Assembly (NCBI RefSeq): GCF_016808335.1
Contig: NC_053137.1
Location: 49,467,781 to 49,531,780, forward strand
Source: Panicum virgatum
Taxonomy: Eukaryota > Streptophyta > Magnoliopsida > Poales > Poaceae
Direction of reading: 5' to 3'
Length of the DNA stretch: 64,000 bases
Part shown: piece after piece, positions 51,031 to 62,257 of the stretch
How positions within the stretch are numbered: position 1 is the first letter of the stretch
Layout of the letters: each line of letters begins with the position of its first letter
Position numbers and translations under genes: made by a program
Notes under the pieces: generated by a model
What the model was told of the DNA's origin: nothing
Database searches by the model: none
What the model saw: the letters and a program-made list of their open reading frames with translations, nothing else

Positions 51031-51308
51031 AGCCTAGTAACAGACCTGGCGGCGAGCCTGTCCTTGAAGGCGCGGCGGCGGATGGGGCACCACCGCATGG
51101 ACTGCGTGATGACCCAGTAGAAGCCGAACCACAGCTGAGCCGCCAGCATCCCCAGCCACGCCGCCCTGCCCTCGCCGGGCGCCGCCGGGACGTGCGTCGC
51201 CCTGTAGCCGAGCACCAGGCATATCCCCGCCAACACCGTCACGGCGTGGAACCGGTACAGCGACCTGCTGCTGCCCCCGAGCTTCTCCGTGGCGAACATC
51301 CTCTCCAT
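48262..51308 (-). CDS. cellulose synthase-like protein E (copy B)
   Basis: Seven exons on the - strand: 51308-51046, 50766-50445, 50355-50215, 50108-49977, 49757-49545, 49443-48871, 48792-48262. They sum to 2175 nt, 724 aa plus stop, the same as copy A. Motifs: [23 protein letters not shown] and QHKRW; N-terminal segments [15 protein letters not shown] and [15 protein letters not shown], and C-terminal segments [18 protein letters not shown] and [19 protein letters not shown], so topology and active site match copy A. Differences include two extra residues near [10 protein letters not shown], and a shorter region before EYVIIAT. Intron 1 is only 278 bp and holds a TA microsatellite. It is a head-to-tail tandem duplicate of copy A. 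No defects seen, so both copies are likely expressed. Confidence 0.95.
50961..51027. repeat. (TA)n microsatellite in intron 1 of CslE copy B
   Basis: 67 bp of uninterrupted TA dinucleotides, just downstream of the exon 1 donor (51045). Likely to be length-variable between individuals. Confidence 0.95.
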
Positions 51309-52762
51309 CTCTCTCTTTCACTCACTCAGACGGTCGGTCTAGATGGATCGAGTTACTGATGAGGTGACGGCTTATCTGACTCTACGGGAGAGCAGTAGAG
51401 CACGCACCGGCGTTCATAACGCTGCGTTTCTGATCTTATTCTATACTTATACGTGGATCGATGCTGACAACGAATTCGACAGGGTGGCCGCCGGCTAGCT
51501 ATCGACCAATCGGGGCAGAAGCGGTTGTGTCCACGTAAGGATCCGATCGACCAATTCTTGGGAGTCCTCTTCGGGAGCTGAGCAAGGCTAATAATACAGC
51601 CACTTGTTGTGCTGTAAGAATTCTTATAGCCCACTTTTCAACCAACTAGTATAATAGTTTAGTCCTTCATCATTAATATGAAGCCCACATATCTCTCACA
51701 CAAGGTTTCTTAGTTCTTGTGTCCAAGCTGGCTACAAACTTACAGCCTACCTCTCCTCTCTCATTTTCTCTCTCCTCCACATCAGCATTTAGTCTTCTTA
51801 TAGTCTACTATAATACTTCTCTAATAGCTAGCGCCAAATTGATGGCAGTCGTCAGAGGTTGCCGTCAGAATCTCGAAGTCTCACTCCTGTCTCGGCAGCT
51901 ACTAGCTCGCCAACTATGACGCATTCTGGCTTCTTGTTCAGTGATCAGTGTCGCGTTGCGGCGAGGTAGCTAGTGTCTCGAGGAGTGGCCACAATGGGAG
52001 AAAGATGATCCTTTCATAAAAAAATTACGATTAAAAAAATACGTGCTCAGGCATGAATGTGGAAAAACTACAGCTAAAAAAAAGAGGAAAAACTTCTACC
52101 AGGTTCGCCCACTTGATTGATTATAGCATTTTAGCACGCGTAGCAGCCAACACACAGATCGGTTCGATTGGCATGCCTATTATTGCCGTTTAAAAGTAGC
52201 CTATGAGAAGCCCCGAGTGGAAAAGCTACCCTGGTCTAGTGGTTTTCATTGATGATGACAGGTTTGGTTTGACATTACCGAATATATAGCATGTTTTATT
52301 TTTTAATTATATTTAACAACAAATCAGAGGTGATCAAGTGAGCGGTGGCAGAGACCACACCTAAGCAGGGGTGGATGGCGAATCTAGCGGTTGGGCGGAG
52401 GGGCTCCAGGCAATGGAGCCCCCCCCCCCCCCACACACACACACACATTTTTGAGGAGGAAGAATGAGCTCCTTCTAAAATAGAAATTAATTTACTACTA
52501 CTTAGTTTACTTAACTGATTGAGTAAGTAAATATTATTGTCAAAATTTGATTAAAAAAAAGATAATGTTGTTAGATATTTAAGAACGAAGTTAGAACTTC
52601 CCTTATTCAAGTCAAAAGGTTATGAATTTCTAAAATAACATGAAGTTTTGGAGTCTTATACTACAACAGTCCGAGGGTCAATTTAAAAGGAAAGAATTAA
52701 AAATATAGAAATGGGAAATAAACATGTACTCCATTGGGCTTATCCACCCATCCAAATCCTAA
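51309..52762. other. upstream region of CslE copy B, no further gene
   Basis: Mostly unique sequence with no clear TATA box. A C run followed by a CA repeat lies at 52419-52447. The phrase TCCATTGGGCTTATCCACCCAT at about 52730 recurs at 53220 (see the Tourist element). Confidence 0.45.
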
Positions 52763-53111
52763 GGGCAAGTACATTGGTGTCGTCTAATAGGTAGTCTCAT
52801 GCATGACACGTTATTTTGAGACGACTTATTACACAACTTATACAATAGGTTGTCTTATAGGTTATCTCATGGAACTCTTTAATTCCTTAATTTGTGTAAA
52901 TAAAAAAAGAATGTTGTATGGCAACTAAACTCGTACAATGGTGGTTTAATTGTCTCATAGTCCTAAAATTTAGCTTTATGAGGCGGTTGTCTCGCAAAAT
53001 AATGACCTCTTTCTCTCACCTCGCTCTCTCTCCTCCACATCATCAAAAATCCTATATGACATTGCATGAAACGAGGTATGTGACTGCTGACGTGTAGCAA
53101 TGTACCTGCCC
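52763..53111. mobile_element. Tourist/Harbinger-type MITE with paralogous empty site
   Basis: Ends GGGCAAGTACATTG and, on the - strand, GGGCAGGTACATTG; flanked by TAA (52760-52762, 53112-53114), the PIF/Harbinger target duplication. A duplicate of its flanks at about 53222-53275 (...CCACCCATCAAAACCCTAACCACC...) lacks the element and carries a single TAA, confirming the boundaries. Confidence 0.85.
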
Positions 53112-53114
53112 TAA

Positions 53115-53849
53115 CCACCACTTATTCGAGTATCAAAAATAGGATATATAGGAAGATATAATGACAAAATATAGGACTGGAAAAACATAGGAATTTGGAA
53201 TGGAGAAATAGAAAGCATTCTGATTTTCTCCATTGGGCTTATCCACCCATCAAAACCCTAACCACCACTTATCCGGTTGAGGAGTATGCAGACTCTCATA
53301 AGCCAAAGTAACAGGAGTAGTGTCAGTGCAAGTAGAATTGAGTACCTTGAATAATAACGTCCTCCTCGTTCGCCAGGCACACGTCCATTATTCGTGTTTA
53401 TTTCGGGATATGCACAGCCCACAACCTAGCTAGCTATGCATACGATGCGTGGTGAGAGCTCGTGCATTATTGTGGTTGAGCCCGGCGAATCCTGTGCTCA
53501 CCATCGACTTAGGCCCACGCTAGAACACAAAGAACAGTTCCCGTTTGTAGCTGGTACTACTTTCCAACTTCAAGTAATCTCTATCGCCATAATTAAATCG
53601 GATCACCACTTATTTACTTGCACTGTCACACCAGTCACCATCACATCACTGTCCGCCGTGATTGTGTAGACCAGCAGATCAGCAGAGCAGGGACGAAAGC
53701 GAGTGAAAATATTATTCTACAATATGGGCACACGGCCACAATAATGCATAAGAAAGGTTACCATTTACAGGAAGTAGATTAAAAAAAACTATTGTCAACT
53801 ATGCATTCAGGGAGACCTTAAAGCATATGAACTGGCTGTTTCTTCTGAA
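53115..53849. other. intergenic DNA
   Basis: It contains the empty-site duplicate of the Tourist flanks (53216-53285); the last part, up to 53849, would be the 3' UTR of the gene on the - strand. No other feature. Confidence 0.4.
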
Positions 53850-56510
53850 TCATTTCCCCTTGGTACTTTCTTCCACTCTGGTAAAAGCGTCTGCTATTAC
53901 ATCAGTAGCCCAATTCTTGACATCCTCCTACAGGCCAGGGATGCAAAGATGAGTAGTAATACAAACTATGAGAAAGAGATGATCAAAAACATAAAACAGC
54001 ACACCAGCAGTGATGGAAAATTTCATGCATCTGATTCTATTAATCTACAAATTTCTTACTCAAGCTTTTTTTTTTTAAAGAAACTGTCTGGTATCATGTC
54101 AATGTTAGGTAGTATACAACTTAACTACATGAGGACCCCATGAAATATCTTGATGCTGGGAAGTATTATGACAGGAAGTAATCGAAAGTAGAAAGTACAG
54201 TCTACCATGGATCAACAAAACCATCCATTTACAGCACTGAGCAAAAGTGGTTTATAAAATAGTACTAGTATAGTGGTATACATCAGAGCTTCAGAATGTT
54301 ATAATTATAAAAGATTTACCATTGCAAAACTTCATTTCAGAAAATGTTGATAAGAAATATGAAAACTAACCAGTCGCACTGGTTCCCCAGTTCTTATACG
54401 AGCATGAGGACGAGCTAATTTTGATTCAAAAGGGGTCCTTGGCCTGACTTCTTGAACCTCTTCCCATTCTTCACGACTCAGCATCCTTACTTTTCCTTGA
54501 TCAGGGTGGCTATTCTTTATCTTGCGCTCTCTCCTTTCTTGATCTGTAGATTCATGTTCCTGCCAAAAAAAAACAGCAAATAGATTTAGGACATAATTTT
54601 AATGCCCCAGCAAACAGTACAAGAACACGATAAAACTTAAATGCTTCTTTGATGGCCATACAAAGTACGCAGTAACCAATAGTTAAAAATCAACCCTAAC
54701 TTAGAAACAACAGTCTTGAATCTTGATGATTACAACATGGAAAAGATGTGCACATCTTGTCACGAAACATTAGGCAGCAACTAATGAGGAATGCAAAACT
54801 ATAAAAACTATACAGGAACGTTGACGAATTCATCCATGGGAAAGGGAATAAAATATGAATTGGAATAAAATGTCAAACAGATTCGATATCACAAAGTCAT
54901 ACCATTTATGAAAAAAAGGTCATGCTTGGGATAACACAAATCTTACAGTTCTAGACAGGCACATGAGGACAGAGGCGGATCCATAGGGTATGCCGGTTGG
55001 GCCACGGTACACTGTAATTTGGCCCCGCTCAGCCCATTATATATATGTGAAAAAAAAGTATCGCAGTCCGCGCTCGACGTTTCACCTGCCGTAGGCGATG
55101 ATTCCCTTCCCGATCCCATTCCTTCCACCACAGCGACGCATCATCCTCTAACCAAGGTCAACGCATCCTGCCCTGCGCCAGAGCTCCCCACCGTCGGTAA
55201 CTCGGTGGGCAATCGGCAGCTAGCCATCCTAGCCTGCCGAACAGGGAGGCTATCGCGGGCCGGTGACTCGTGGCCTGCAACTGTTGACCCACGCGGCAAT
55301 TCAGCATGCACGTCATTTTCCAAGTTGTAGCCTGCCTCCGCTCGGCTCACTCATGTCGTTCCGGCCTTGCAGGTATGCGTTCTTCTAACATCTGTTGCAA
55401 TGCGTTCGAAAGATGCTGCTACCTAGCTAGTTATCAACTGCGTGCGATGATCGACAACATATCATCATTTCTGCCAACAAGATATCATCATGTCGTTTCT
55501 GTCAGTTTGCGAATCGAAGTGCCAGTCATGTTGCTGCTCAGCTGCAGCAATCTGATTTTATCATGTGAGAATTAAACATCAACAATGCTGATGCTTCATT
55601 TATGCATAATAATTTGGACTTAATATGTCTGAATTATTTCTATGGTAATCTATGCAACTTTCACACTTAAATGTTGTGTTGTTTTTATCCTACATACCTA
55701 ATTCTTTTGCAAAATTTTATCCTACACACTTAAATATAGATCATTCTGATTGTATATAAAATATATTGAACTGTATATGAAAAAAATGGCACGGCATACC
55801 CTTCGATGAAATCCTAGATCCGCCACCGCATGAGGACAACTTTCTATACAGTATGAAGGAAAAGGGAAAACTAGAGAAAAAACCTGCAATTCCTCACCTG
55901 GAGACTATTTATTTTCCGTAGTTTAACACAATCATAGTAAAAACAAACAGCTACAATTTTCTCAATTTCCTACAGTAAGATCTCTACACGCCCAAGTCTA
56001 ATAACCTGAAGATTCTACACTACGTGCCATGGTCATGATGCAAGCTATACTAGCGCATTGTCCAAAAGATTGGCATAGTGTTGCAGTATTCAAGGAAATA
56101 CACAATACTCGCATACTCGCAATTGCAACAGAAAACAACCCTAACTAGGAGAAACCAGGAAGGCAGGAACAAGGCCTAGAACAGGGAGGGGGTACCATCA
56201 TGAGGAGCTTGGTGAAGAGGGCCACGGCGACCGCGGTGAGCACCATGGGGAGTGAGGCCGAGTCGAGCCACGCCAGCGACTCCGGCGTCGGCACGAAGAA
56301 CTCGTCGCGCCCCGGGTCGCGCCGCCGCCGCCTCAAGCGCTCCCGCTCCGCCACGCGCATCCGGAGGAGGTCCCTCGGCGAGGATACCCCGTCCCACGCG
56401 ACCTGCCGCGCGGCCGCCCCTCCCCGCCGAAGCGCCGACCGCAGCATCGCCGCCGCCTCCACGCCTCGCCGGCGACTCGATGGAAAGGAAATGGACGCCA
56501 AATGGGCCAA
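53850..56510 (-). CDS. small predicted membrane protein, function unknown
   Basis: Three exons on the - strand: 56510-56196, 54559-54371, 53927-53850, summing to 582 nt (193 aa plus TGA). The N-terminal 65 residues are Arg/Ala-rich (RSALRRGGAAARQ, then RMRVAERERLRRRRRDPGRD) and could be an organelle-targeting region. Residues about 87-105 (SLPMVLTAVAVALFTKLLMM) form one membrane segment. A charged region follows (STDQERRERKIKNSHPDQGK, REEWEEVQEVRPRTPFESKL) and it ends EESTKGK. Splice sites fit (donor at 56195, acceptor before 54559, frame kept). An alternative start is the Met 21 codons downstream. Intron 1 holds the hAT element at 54971-55829. I do not recognise the family; the reading frame and introns make a real gene likely. 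Confidence 0.75.
54971..55829. mobile_element. non-autonomous hAT element in an intron
   Basis: Perfect 8-bp duplication ATGAGGAC on both sides (54963-54970, 55830-55837). Ends GAGGCGGATCC at the left and, on the - strand, GGTGGCGGATCTAGG at the right, followed at both ends by GGGTATGCCG. No transposase. It lies in intron 1 of the small membrane protein gene. Confidence 0.88.
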
Positions 56511-56679
56511 GTTTTTTTTTCTTTTTCGAGTGAACCAACTAGGCTGCGCATGAAGCCTTGATTGAAGAAAAAAAAAACACTAGCGGCCCTTGGTCATGGG
56601 GTGGGTCTCGGCCCGTAGTTCGATTTGTGTTCCTGGGCTTCTTTCTTTAGTTTCCTTCCGATTTTCTTTCCATTTACCT

Positions 56680-57596
56680 TTTTTTTTGCGAAAAGGACCG
56701 TAGATGTATTAAAGATCAAGCACAATACAATCCTTTTTTGCGTACAGGACCCTGAGTAAAAGTAAAATTACAACAAGATCCCAAGCACCACTGTTCATCA
56801 TCTTCCTTGTGTGATCAACGAGCCGAAACTCCGCAGGCCTCTGAGTGACGCCACTGGAGTTCAACCCACAAAACCTTCCCAAACCAAAACAAGGAGCGGA
56901 CTCCAACCATTGGAAAGTTGCAAACCATTCGCGATACTTGAACACAGCCGTCGGCTCCTCTACTTTGCCTTCTCCTCCGCCTTCTTCCCCCAAACCCAAG
57001 ATCCAGAGGTGAGCTTGAAGCACCACGAAGAACCAGCCAACAACCGCGGCAAAGAAGAACATGAACAAGCCCAAGAACTCCAACGCCGTGAACATCGAAG
57101 TGAAATCCGCAGTCATCCCCACCGAAGAAGACGACTCGGAGGAGCACAGGATCCGTCCGACCACAAATCGAAGGACCCAACAAAACTCACAGAGCAAATC
57201 AAGGAAAGATAACTGACCCAGATCTGCCCGGAGTAGCAAAATCCACTCAACCGCAACACCAACGCCGGCCGACGACAAGGAGACCGAGATCCACTCCGTC
57301 GCACCGACAACACTGAGCAGCAGCAGAAGGAACATCATTATTGTCCGACTGAGGGACCCGACGGCCACCCCTGGAACCCTAGCTCCACCGCCGTTGACCG
57401 ACGGCTAGCAAACCTTAGCCCTAGGTAACCTACTACCTAAGCTATATACATCCGCGCGTTGATTCCACCCCCCTCCTCCCTCTCCGCCGCCGAAACGGCC
57501 GACGAAGAAGAAGGAGGGCGGCGGAATCACCGCCGGAGGCTGAGATCGCCTCGCGGTCGCCCTCTCTTCCGCTCTTTACTGTAGATAGGGAAAAGG
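56680..57596 (-). mobile_element. ORF-less L1-like retroposon
   Basis: Bounded by the 9-bp duplication TCCATTTAC (56671-56679, 57597-57605). The 3' end is on the left, with a T run and (on the - strand) TTTAATACATCTACGGTCC before the poly(A). The 5' part is GC-rich. No endonuclease or reverse transcriptase can be found, so it was mobilised in trans or is internally deleted. The long - strand frame here (57368-56709) is Leu/Phe/Val-rich without a domain. Confidence 0.7.
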
Positions 57597-57605
57597 TCCA
57601 TTTAC

Positions 57606-58056
57606 AGTATTTGTAAACTCACTAACTTAAAAGTTTTTTCGTTCTATAAAACGAATGTTGTAAACCTGCCTATAATTCATTTAATTTTTGAAAAAAAGAG
57701 CTACTAAAAAATAGATCCAGGCGTTCATTTTTGACCAACCCTCGAGGCGAGATCAGGAAGTTGTAAACCTACCAAAATTAGGCACTTCCACTGGCGCTAG
57801 GCTTCTGCTCTTGGATACACTTTGACGACTAAAATGGTGCCTCGCTTTATTACGGACAAACGAAAGAAAGAGCTTTTCTGAGTGAGATTGAGATCGACAG
57901 ATCGCCCTTTTAATTTGCCGGCAACCTTTGGTCTCTCCAGTATCCTGCATATCTCCCTTCTCCAGCGGCACCAGCTCATGAGATTTGTGCACCTGAGCTG
58001 AGCTGCAACTTTGCCAGTCGCCACACTGCCAGCAGCAGCATGCATATCGACAGCAT
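57606..58056. other. intergenic DNA between two retroposons
   Basis: Nothing recognised: no splice-consistent exons, no element ends. Confidence 0.4.
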
Positions 58057-58066
58057 GTGATGCGTA

Positions 58067-59285
58067 TTGAAATTGGTATTGAGACTAGAGTCTACAAAGC
58101 GGCGTCGCCTAAAAAAGTGAATCTGCCCCCGCGTCGCTCTTGCGGCGACTCGGGCGGCGGCACCCGACCACCGCCAGGGGCTTCTCCGACACCCGTCCGT
58201 GCTCCTGCCACGTGCTGCTGGCCGGCTTCCTCCCTCTCCTCGTCGATGTCCTCCGCATCTCTTCGTCGTGCCGTTGGGAGGCTTGTCCCGCGGCGCCCGG
58301 ACGGTGGCGCAGGCATCTATGGTGTCTGCGGCGCGGGCGAGGTTTCCCGTGGTGGGAGTCCGGTGGCTTCCTGCACGGCTTCCCATGGTGGGGGCCTGGC
58401 GGGCGGCGGCTGCAGCGTCGCTCCCCTTGGGGTACCCAGTGGCGCGACGCCTCGCGTTGTCGGCTTGGTCTCTAGTGGTGATTCCTCTTCGACAGTTGCA
58501 CCTTCGGTTTTAGTGTTGGAAGGGCTAGCTCCGAACTTTGCAACTACTTCTGGTGATGACATCTTGAATTTCGCCTTTGTTTTTCATATAGATCAAGAGA
58601 CATGAGTCACCTTGGTTTCATTCGCGGATTCTCTTACTCGAAGACGAATTTCATCTGCACTTTGTTCCGGTGGATTATGCACGGGTACCCAGTGGCTACT
58701 TTGCAGCATGTTATCTCAGGTTACGAGTTCAGATGGTCTGCCGGACTTGGAGTTCGTGGCCGTTCGAAGTGGGTCAAGTCTAGTCTATATGAAAGCATTG
58801 GCCTGGTAAGAAGGGAGAAGCAATACGGTATGACTTTGTTGTGGTGGTACTTGGTACTAATTCACCGGTTCTGGGAAGAAATTCCTAGGTCTGACCTTAA
58901 TTGGTTGAACCTGGCAGTGACCTTGTTGAAGGCATTGTTTGGATTAAGATGAATTACTCTCTCAGGTGAAAACTTTTGATCTGGTCTTAATTGGTTGGGT
59001 CACTGCAATGTCAGCACGTGCGCGTGTCGTTTCCTCGTTGGAGGCGTTGTCTCGGGAGCTAACTTCATAGTCCAAGAGTTGCTTTGGTTTGCGAAGCGGA
59101 TGGAGATAAAGTCGCTTATGGTAGTTTGCTGTGCCATGATCTTTAGGTCATGACGTTTTTTTTTAATTTCTTTCTCATAGGCTGTGTGCATCTTAGTTAT
59201 GCATAGACCGAGATGGATTTTATATAATTGTATCATCTTGATGTAATTATCTAAAATCAATAAAACTTCTCTTTTCAAAAAAAAA
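58067..59285 (+). mobile_element. ORF-less poly(A) retroposon (L1-like)
   Basis: Flanked by the 10-bp duplication GTGATGCGTA (58057-58066, 59286-59295) and ending CAATAAAACTTCTCTTTTCA followed by an A run. The 5' half is GC-rich with a 182-codon frame (58057-58605) of Ser/Gly/Ala-rich composition and no domain; the 3' half is AT-rich like an L1 3' UTR. No reverse transcriptase. Opposite orientation to the similar element at 56680. Confidence 0.75.
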
Positions 59286-59295
59286 GTGATGCGTA

Positions 59296-59898
59296 ACAGC
59301 AGCGCGTGGAGCTGAACTGAGAAAAGGGCGACGTGAAGTGACCCCAACCGGGGTCCGGCGCGAGATCGGGAGAGGGGGGCCCGGGGCAGCGACAGCGGAG
59401 ACATATCATCGCCGAACACCCGTGTCGCCGGCAGGGTGTCTTGTCCGTCGGTCACCAGTCCGCGCTGCCGCCGGCGCGTCCGATCGAGCCAGCGGAACGC
59501 GCACGGCGTGGCATGGCACCGATCTGATAACCTGATCGCGCCCCGGCTCCTGAAACCGCCTGAATTTGCTCTCCCGTCCTCTGCCTCCCTGGACTGGATA
59601 CCCTATCCGTGCGACTGCGAGCTGCTCTTTCTCTTCTGGCTGCTGGTTTTTTTTCTCCTTTTGTTTCTGCTGCTGATGCGTGTTACGCGTGGAAGATAAA
59701 CATCCTTATCATCTTAATTATCTTTTGCTAATCGTCTTGTCTTCCTTTACCCCTTTGCGGCTTTACCTGCAGGGTGGCCGGTAAAGGCTGGCGGTTTTGT
59801 CCTTGAGCGTCTTTTGCACCTGCACAATCACCATCATCACCTCACTTCGGTCGCCCTAACCCGCTGCCCGTCACCGTCGTCGCTTTCCCGTGCTCTCA
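59296..59898. other. intergenic DNA, no gene supported
   Basis: Mixed composition, with a T-rich stretch at 59625-59670. No element ends or exons recognised. Confidence 0.4.
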
Positions 59899-59906
59899 CT
59901 CTGCAC

Positions 59907-60082
59907 TGCACGAGGGTTCACCTTACCGTTTGTACTGTAGCAGTAACTGTTTTTTACTTTTGTATTTTTAAATTTTGAATCGAAAACACCGGTTGCCGCT
60001 ACTGGTAAGTGTTGCCGCCAAGTAGCGGTAACGGTAAAAATCACCGGTAACCGGCGATTTACCGCCGGTAAGGTGAACACTG
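59907..60082. mobile_element. small hAT-type foldback MITE
   Basis: Inverted ends GTTCACCTTACCG (59916) and CGGTAAGGTGAAC (60066-60078), with CTCTGCAC on both sides (59899-59906, 60083-60090) as an 8-bp duplication. The interior is rich in CCGGTAA and TTACCGG-type palindromes. Confidence 0.65.
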
Positions 60083-60112
60083 CTCTGCACACGGCCACCG
60101 GCTCAGGCCTTG

Positions 60113-60410
60113 TTTGGATGTGCTAGATTTCTAGCACGCACATCCCGAAAAAAGAATCTTACATGCATGAAGCACTAAATGAAGTCAATTTGCAAAACCT
60201 TTTTAGGGATGTGTGTAATTTTTCACGACGAATCTAATGACGGTAATTAATCGATAATTAGTTACAGTGATGCTACAGTAACCATCCTCTAATCGCGCAG
60301 TCAAAGGCCTCATTAGATTCTTCAGGGTCACTAGCGCGGGTTTTGAAGTTGGTTTTGTAAACTGACTTTGTTTGGCACCATAATTAGTGGTCAAAATTTG
60401 GTACTACTCA
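60113..60410. mobile_element. MITE of the 'GTTTGG' terminal type
   Basis: It begins GGCCTTGTTTGGATG and contains CGACGAATCTAATGACGG, TTACAGTGATGCTACAGTAA and GCCTCATTAGATTCTTCAGG, the same building blocks as the elements at 458-668 and 2168-2502. The right terminus is not sharply defined. Confidence 0.6.
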
Positions 60411-61420
60411 GTCTCCCCGCCGCGCGGGATCGGAGCTGCAGGTCACAACCTGCTGCCTCGCTCGCCATTTTTTTAAAGATGGAATCTGTTTGTGCCACCA
60501 CTGCAGATGCACATGCCGGTTCCAGAGTTTCAAAACAGTGCGCGATAGTTTAATGGGGGCGCGGAGGCGGAGCTTTTGGCCATGAGGGGCTCCATGTGCC
60601 GCTGCCCATGGCTCCAAACGTAGGCTTTGTTGCCATCGCCACTAAACAAGTCCCCCGCCATTTGTCCATGCCGGCCCGGCCGCCTCGCCGCGGTGGCGAC
60701 TGCTTGGCTCGCTGGGAGTTAGCTGGTCTGGGATGACGGGACGGGGACGCCCTTGGCTACCACTGCTGCTACGTGCCTGGCAACCATTGGCAGTTTGGCA
60801 CAATGCGAGCTGAGGCACAATGCTCGGCACAGTGACCGACCGGGCCACGGCCAAGTGCTCCGCACAGCGTAAACCACTGGCCTGACGCCCTGACCTAGCG
60901 GTGCGCTAGCTCGAAAGATTCCATTTCCATGGGACAAGCTGCGTAGTATATCTATCCATCCATCCATCCAATCATGGATGGACCACGTCGAGGAGGAATT
61001 AATTTGTAGCCGGAAAGGGATTAGGCGGGCAGCAGGCTACAGCGGTAGGGAGAGAGACCGGGGGGAAAGGCGGAGGAAAAGGGGTGGCGTGTGTCCTGGA
61101 GTGTCGCCGTAGTGCTGGCCGATTGGCAGGTTTCTTTCAGGTTGCTGTCTGCTCTGGGGCGCCATGATCGGCTGCCATGCTCGGGGAGGACGACAGCGAT
61201 AGAGGTATGGAGGACGTCGACGCAGCCAGTCCTCGGACTATTATTTGATCTCCAATGACTGGCTGTAACTGAATCATTTAACTGTTCTTTTTTCCTTTTT
61301 TTTCAATGAAACTGAATCTGCAGTGTTTCCTGAAGCTTAATTAACTGCAGCACATAAAAGTTGACAAAAGGAGAGTACTGTGACCAGTAATTCTACAGGA
61401 ATCAACTGAATCCATCCCCG
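60411..61420. other. intergenic DNA
   Basis: No gene. It includes a short ATCC tetranucleotide repeat (about 60953-60971). Confidence 0.4.
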
Positions 61421-61423
61421 TGC

Positions 61424-61882
61424 GTGCATGCGTTTCGACGAGAAGAAAAAAAATATCTAGCGTTGCAAGGGAAAGGGAGGCCTAACTACATAAAAGTTGC
61501 TTTGTTCTTGCTCGAGGCTGAGAATGAAGAAAGGGCCTCGATCGCGGCGGCTATGATTTTCGGTCTCGTGGTTCTAGCTTCGCTGCTAGCCCAGCTCAAG
61601 ACCGGCGCAGCCGCACCGAGATTAGCCGGCCCGCCAAAATCAAGGGCGATCGGTTTGATCGCTCCGCTCGATATTTCGAAGTGCAATTCCAAGGCCGCTT
61701 TCGGGCGTTCGAGATTAGCGAGCGCTAATGGTGGTGGTGGCACCGTTGTTTATCCCTCCGTTACCGAAACTGCCGGCCATGGACTGCAGACCAGCCAGTT
61801 TTGTGATTACCTCCAGTGTATCGCTACTCGGCTCCTGGCGAAAGAACACAAGGACTTCACTATACCAACAATAGAACAATGA
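61424..61882. other. open segment of unknown origin, possible organelle insertion
   Basis: The segment is open on both strands (152 codons on +; 85 codons on -, 61743-61486, with LERPKAALELHFEISSGAIK and a following LDFGGPANL). Its base composition, with evenly mixed codons and many CGATC/TCGAT words, is unlike the surrounding DNA and reminds me of plant mitochondrial non-coding DNA. I cannot name a protein on either strand, so I do not call a gene. Confidence 0.3.
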
Positions 61883-62071
61883 ACGTTTCCTTCTGCTACA
61901 GGTTTATACATGTGAAATCTTTCACTGTAGTTATTCCCAGGGACAAAAGTAAGTAGATATTTTGGATAAAATTTCCTTCTACGTACAGAATGTCTGAACT
62001 ATACTGTTTCTACAAAGTTTTGTTCAAGAAACAAATTCAGTTGCCAGTAATTCAATTCTCAATCAGCTTAC

Positions 62072-62200
62072 TCCCTCCGTCCCAAAATAAATGTAATTCT
62101 AGAGTTTAAATTTTGTCCCACAAAGAATGTAAATTTTGACTCACGTACCACAAAAGACAAGATAATTTTCGGAAGATTCTTACAAAAGACAACTAACATC
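62072..62200. mobile_element. partial Stowaway MITE
   Basis: It begins CTCCCTCCGTCCCAAAATAA after TA, the standard Stowaway left end. The matching right end is missing, perhaps removed when the LTR element at 62258 inserted nearby. Confidence 0.5.
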
Positions 62201-62257
62201 TCATCCACTCCTCACAAAAGACACGTGGTATTTTGGTAATTTTACACGTAGTATAGG

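Noticed and set aside
56709..57368. 219-codon - strand frame, Leu/Phe/Val-rich
   Set aside because: It lies wholly inside a retroposon with TSDs, has no domain, and the composition follows from TTG/CTC-rich sequence; no splice or conservation evidence.
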